Shown here: in pieces, positions 5,239-7,925 of the stretch | Layout of the letters: every line of letters begins with the position of its first letter | Numbering within the stretch: the stretch's first letter is position 1 | Source: Chloroflexota bacterium | GTDB lineage: Bacteria > Chloroflexota > Anaerolineae > CG2-30-64-16 | DNA: 7,925 nt | Assembly (NCBI GenBank): GCA_029555885.1 | Contig: JAKPQT010000216.1 | Span: forward strand, 1-7,925 | Direction of reading: 5' to 3' | Program-made: the position numbers and the translations under genes | Notes under the pieces: generated by a model | The model's input: only the letters and a program-made list of their open reading frames with translations | The model's database searches: none | What the model was told of the DNA's origin: nothing

Positions 5239-6096
5239 ATGGTGGCACGGTGGGCTGAGGCGAAGCCACAGCACGACCGGCCACAGCCGGAGGGCCGGTC
5301 ACAGCCGCGCGAACCGGTCGTAGAGGTGCGCGAGTTGACGTTCGCCTATGCCGAGCAGCCGCCCGTGTTCGAGCGTTTCTCGTGGACCGTGCGCGCGGGC
5401 GAGGCGTGGTGCATCATCGGCCCGTCGGGCTGCGGCAAGAGCACGCTGCTCTATCTCGTTGCCGGGCTGCGCCAGCCGCGCGCGGGCACGATCCTCGTGG
5501 ACGGGCAGCCGGTGCCCCGGCCGCGCGCTACCACCGGCCTCGTCCTGCAGGACTACGGTCTGCTCCCCTGGTCGACCGTCTGGGAGAATGTTGCGCTGGT
5601 CATGCGCATGGGCCGCTTCTACGAGGGCAAGCGCGAGAGCAGCGCCGGCCCGCGGCCTTACCCGCGCGCCGATATCACTTCCGAACAAGTCAACCACTGG
5701 CTCGCCCGGCTCGGCATCGCGGAAGTGCGCGACAAGTATCCCGCCCAAATCAGCGGCGGCCAACGCCAGCGCACGGCCATCGCGCGCAGCCTGCTGCAGC
5801 AGCCCGACCTGCTGCTGATGGACGAGCCGTTCTCCTCGCTCGACGCGCTCACGCGCGAAGACCTGCAACGGCTGACCGTGGAGCTGCGTCAGGAGACCGG
5901 CGTGACGACCATCGTGGTGACGCACATCATCGAGGAAGCCGCGTACCTGGGCCAGCGCATCCTGGTGCTGGGCCGGCCGCCCAACACCCATGCGCGCATC
6001 GTGGAGAACCCCGGCGCGGGCGATGTCGCGTATCGGGGCCAACCCGCGTTCTGGCAAAAGTGCGCCGAGTTGCGCGAATTGCTATCGAGACTGTAG
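5239..6096 (+). CDS. ABC transporter ATP-binding protein (SsuB/TauB/ThiZ type)
   Basis: This 285-residue nucleotide-binding subunit powers the adjacent permease. Motifs are Walker A GPSGCGKST (61-69), Q-loop VLQDYGLLPW (102-111), signature ISGGQRQR (171-178, Ile in place of the usual Leu), Walker B LLLMDEP (191-197), D-loop SSLD (199-202) and H-loop His229. All catalytic residues are present. The family resemblance is to nitrate/sulfonate/taurine/HMP importers, not to EcfA. Residues 1-25 (MVARWAEAKPQH... to PRE) are polar, low in complexity and encoded by palindromic DNA; the conserved domain begins near VVEVREL (27-33). A polar insertion at about 124-149 lies between Q-loop and signature. 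The ATG at 5239 has a GGGG very close by; a GTG at 5218 or at 5242 (which has better spacing to that GGGG) could also be the start. The permease gene starts 9 bases after the stop. Confidence 0.87.
   Translation: MVARWAEAKPQHDRPQPEGRSQPREPVVEVRELTFAYAEQPPVFERFSWTVRAGEAWCIIGPSGCGKSTLLYLVAGLRQPRAGTILVDGQPVPRPRATTGLVLQDYGLLPWSTVWENVALVMRMGRFYEGKRESSAGPRPYPRADITSEQVNHWLARLGIAEVRDKYPAQISGGQRQRTAIARSLLQQPDLLLMDEPFSSLDALTREDLQRLTVELRQETGVTTIVVTHIIEEAAYLGQRILVLGRPPNTHARIVENPGAGDVAYRGQPAFWQKCAELRELLSRL
5275..5300. repeat. palindrome within the ATPase N-terminal coding end
   Basis: GACCGGCC (5275-5282) and GGCCGGTC (5293-5300) form a perfect 8-bp stem around a 10-base loop. The surrounding 5240-5305 repeats CACAGC and CCGG words (GCCACAGC, GGCCACAGCCGG, GTCACAGCCG). 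The stretch encodes the non-conserved tail of the ABC ATPase. This suggests that a palindromic repeat lies in, or has extended, the 5' end of the gene. Confidence 0.4.
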
Positions 6097-6105
6097 GGGA
6101 ATCGC

Positions 6106-6849
6106 ATGCGCCGTCGCGATCTGGCCCTTGCCACGCTCGTCCTGCTCCTGCTCTGGCAGTTATTGAGCTGGCTCATCCGCTCAGAGGTGCTGCCGGGGCC
6201 GTGGGAAGTCGGGCAGGCGCTCGTCGCGGCGCTGCCGCGCGGGCTGGCGCGCCATTTCGTCGTCAGCCTGTGGCGCGTCGTCGCGGGCATCGTCATCTCC
6301 ATGCTGCTGGCGACGCCCGCGGGCCTGGTGCTCGGCCAGAGCCGCAGCCTGGATCGCATCTTCGCGCCGATGGTCTACATCGTCTATCCGATCCCCAAGA
6401 TCGTATTCCTGCCGGTCATCCTGCTGCTGCTGGGCATCGGTGACACGAGCAAAATCTTCATCATCTTCCTGATCCTGTTCTTCCAGATTCTCGTGGTCGT
6501 GCGCGACCAGGCCAGCGCGCTGCGCCCGGAGCTGATCTATTCGGTGCGCTCGCTGGGTGCGGGGCGCCGGGGCCTCTTCCGCTTCGTGTACCTGCCCGCG
6601 ACCGTACCCGCCGCGCTGACTGCGCTGCGCGTGAGCATCGGGACGGCCATTGCCGTCCTCTTTTTCACGGAAACGTTTGCCACGACCTCCGGCCTGGGCT
6701 ATTATATTATCGTCGATAGCTGGGGCCGGCTGGCTTACGCCGATATGTACGCGGGCGTCGTAGCGATGAGCCTGCTGGGGCTGCTGCTCTATTTCGTCGT
6801 GGACCGGCTGGAGCGCCGCCTCGCACCGTGGATGTTCGTGCGCGAGTAA
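6106..6849 (+). CDS. ABC transporter permease (SsuC/TauC/ThiX type)
   Basis: This 247-residue permease has about six membrane segments (roughly 8-25, 56-78, 88-110, 114-134, 170-192 and 216-234). YPIPKIVFLPVILLLLGIG (94-112) and the cytoplasmic EAA-type loop SVRSLGAGRRGLFRFVYLP (146-164, invariant-type Gly151) place it in the binding-protein-dependent permease superfamily, SsuC/TauC/ThiX branch. The EAA loop docks on the ATPase encoded just upstream. These permeases normally form homodimers and receive substrate from a periplasmic or lipoprotein-anchored binding protein, but none is in the window. Instead an ECF S component heads the operon. The ATG is preceded by AGGGGA (6095-6100) overlapping the stop of the ATPase gene, which suggests translational coupling. 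Sulfonate, taurine, nitrate and pyrimidine precursors are all substrates in this wider family, so the substrate is open. Confidence 0.87.
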   Translation: MRRRDLALATLVLLLLWQLLSWLIRSEVLPGPWEVGQALVAALPRGLARHFVVSLWRVVAGIVISMLLATPAGLVLGQSRSLDRIFAPMVYIVYPIPKIVFLPVILLLLGIGDTSKIFIIFLILFFQILVVVRDQASALRPELIYSVRSLGAGRRGLFRFVYLPATVPAALTALRVSIGTAIAVLFFTETFATTSGLGYYIIVDSWGRLAYADMYAGVVAMSLLGLLLYFVVDRLERRLAPWMFVRE

Positions 6850-6856
6850 GAAAACG

Positions 6857-6913
6857 GGTTCGTAGCAGGCACCTCAGCGCCATCCACGGGCGCTAAGGTG
6901 CCTGCTACGAACC
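6857..6913. repeat. 25-bp stem-loop between permease and methyltransferase genes
   Basis: Arms 6857-6881 and 6889-6913 pair along 25 positions with a single C-A mismatch (6875/6895) and a 7-base loop. The outer 18 bp are perfect and include GTAGCAGGCACCT. It starts seven bases after the permease stop and ends just before the ribosome site of the next gene. It has no T-run on its 3' side. The preceding AGAAAACGGGTT (6849-6860) matches the left arm of the palindrome at 1375. It may be a dispersed repeat, an mRNA-stabilising hairpin, or a weak terminator reducing expression of the downstream gene. Confidence 0.6.
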
Positions 6914-6928
6914 ATAGAGGAGTCACCC

Positions 6929-7648
6929 TTGTCCAGGCAGCCATCCTCCGTCCTGCCGCCGCCCGATGAGAAGCGCAGCTACGTGCGCGGGATGTTCACC
7001 GCGATTGCGCCGCGCTATGACCTGATGAATCGGCTCATGACGCTGGGCCGCGACGGCATCTGGCGGCGCACAGTCGTGCGGCTGTGCGCGCTGCCCCACG
7101 GGGGCCGCCTGCTCGATGTCGCAACGGGCACGGGCGATATCGCGTACGAGGCGCTGCGGCTCGACCCCACGCTGCGCGTCGTCGGGCTGGACCTAACACG
7201 CGAAATGATGCTCTACGGCCAGGGGAAGCATCCCGACCTGACGTTCCCCTTCACCGAAGGGGACGCGCTGGCGCTGCCGTTCGCGGATGGGACATTCGAT
7301 GCGGCCTGCTCTGGCTTCATGATGCGCAACGTCACCGACATCCGCCTTGCCTTTGCAGAACAGGTACGGGTCGTCAAGCCGGGCGGCCGCGTGGTCTGCC
7401 TGGAAATCACCCTGCCGCGCACGCCCGTGTTCGGCGCGCTGTTCCGGTTCTACTTCTTCAAACTTGTGCCGCTCCTGGGCGGCATCATCAGCGGCCGGCG
7501 CGAGGCCTACACCTACCTGCCTCATTCTGCGCTCGCCTTCCCGCGGCCTGCGGCCCTGGCGGATATCATGGCCGCGGCCGGGCTGCACGACGTACACTAT
7601 CGCCTGGCGATGCTGGGCACAGTGGCCGTTCACTGGGGAACAAAGTAG
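6929..7648 (+). CDS. ubiE: UbiE/MenG-type demethylmenaquinone methyltransferase
   Basis: This 239-residue SAM-dependent class I methyltransferase of quinone biosynthesis transfers a methyl group to the demethylated naphthoquinone (or, in other bacteria, benzoquinone) ring, the last step of menaquinone synthesis. Family signatures are MFTAIAPRYDLMNRLMTLGRD (22-42), SAM-binding LLDVATGTGD (61-70), acidic VVGLDL (84-89), GFMMRNVTD (129-137), KPGGRVVCLEI (150-160) and EAYTYLPHS (192-200). Length is normal for the family. The TTG start is chosen because AGAGGAG (6916-6922) lies six bases upstream and the next in-frame Met falls inside the conserved N-terminal motif. It follows the transporter cassette after a stem-loop, so shared transcription is uncertain. 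Menaquinone is the more likely product in a Chloroflexota-like host, but that is inference. MenG is an equally valid name. Confidence 0.9.
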   Translation: MSRQPSSVLPPPDEKRSYVRGMFTAIAPRYDLMNRLMTLGRDGIWRRTVVRLCALPHGGRLLDVATGTGDIAYEALRLDPTLRVVGLDLTREMMLYGQGKHPDLTFPFTEGDALALPFADGTFDAACSGFMMRNVTDIRLAFAEQVRVVKPGGRVVCLEITLPRTPVFGALFRFYFFKLVPLLGGIISGRREAYTYLPHSALAFPRPAALADIMAAAGLHDVHYRLAMLGTVAVHWGTK

Positions 7649-7661
7649 TCTGATTGGCTGC

Positions 7662-7685
7662 GCCGGCCCACATGCCCGGGCTGGC
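7662..7685. repeat. short hairpin after the methyltransferase gene
   Basis: GCCGGCCC (7662-7669) pairs with GGGCTGGC (7678-7685) over eight positions including one G-T wobble, around an 8-base loop. It is 13 bases after the UbiE stop and lacks a T-run. In GC-rich DNA a stem this short may be chance; a weak terminator role is possible. Confidence 0.25.
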
Positions 7686-7709
7686 CCCGCCGACCGACAG
7701 GAGCAGTCT

Positions 7710-7925
7710 ATGATCGGTCAATGGATGAAACGGGATGTCGTCTTCGTGTCACCACACACGACAGTCCTGGAAGCCGCGCGCCTCATTGTGGACCGGCATG
7801 TCGGAACCCTGCCGGTCGTGGATGAACAGGCGTCACTGGTAGGTATCGTCCGGGTCGAGGATATCCTCGAGACGTTCATGCCGGATTTTGTGCGCCTGAT
7901 GGCCGACTTCGACTTCGTGCGTGAC
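7710..7925 (+). CDS. CBS-domain protein (partial, runs off the right edge)
   Basis: The first 72 codons are visible, starting MIGQWMKRDVVFVSP. The sequence has the CBS-domain layout: W-M-x-x-D-V near the start, TVLEAARLIVDRHVGTLPVVD (24-44), then LVGIVRVEDIL (48-58). This is one CBS motif of what is usually a tandem pair (Bateman module) that binds adenosyl nucleotides such as AMP, ATP or SAM and regulates an attached domain or partner. What follows residue 72 is outside the window, so whether this is a stand-alone CBS pair or a regulatory part of a larger protein is unknown. The ATG has a strong ACAGGAG (7697-7703) six bases upstream. It is 61 bases after the UbiE gene on the same strand and could be co-transcribed. 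Confidence 0.8.
   Translation, partial: MIGQWMKRDVVFVSPHTTVLEAARLIVDRHVGTLPVVDEQASLVGIVRVEDILETFMPDFVRLMADFDFVRD

Overview
This is a GC-rich bacterial window with eight complete or nearly complete protein genes, plus partial genes at both edges. Small palindromic or repeat elements sit at most gene borders. Gene content (a PepT-like M20 peptidase, a DUF624/YesL-type membrane protein, an orphan PurM/AIR-synthase-like protein, a UbiE/MenG methyltransferase), frequent GTG/TTG starts, GGAG-type ribosome sites and the style of the interspersed palindromes all suggest a Chloroflexota bacterium, perhaps of the Anaerolineae. That assignment is inference; no marker gene in the window settles it. No rRNA, tRNA, CRISPR array, integrase or transposase is visible.

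Layout, left to right. Bases 1-53 hold the 5' end of a minus-strand gene that begins with a signal-peptide-like sequence. A divergent region with a good sigma-70-type promoter (190-218) leads into a plus-strand pair: an M20 PepT-like peptidase (280-1368) and a DUF624-type membrane protein (1450-2160). These two are separated by a palindrome. Next comes a convergent border holding an imperfect stem-loop and a 7-bp tandem repeat, then a minus-strand PurM/AIR-synthase-related gene (2275-3306). Its promoter spacing predicts a leaderless mRNA. A divergent intergenic region (3307-3549) carries a MITE/REP-like palindrome and the promoter of a putative alpha/beta hydrolase (3550-4542). The last codons and stop of that hydrolase lie in repeat-like sequence ending in a long perfect palindrome.

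The second half is a transporter cassette: an ECF-type S component (4677-5210), an ABC ATPase (5239-6096) and an SsuC/ThiX-type ABC permease (6106-6849). It mixes an ECF substrate-capture protein with a classical type-I-importer-like ATPase and permease, with neither a periplasmic binding protein nor an EcfT in the window. A vitamin or pyrimidine-precursor substrate is plausible but not shown. A 25-bp stem-loop separates this cassette from a UbiE/MenG methyltransferase (6929-7648) of quinone biosynthesis. A CBS-domain protein (from 7710) runs off the right edge.

The most noteworthy points are the hybrid ECF/ABC cassette, the leaderless promoter whose -35 box could be mistaken for a TTG start codon, and the repeat sequences that supply coding ends or stop codons of neighbouring genes.
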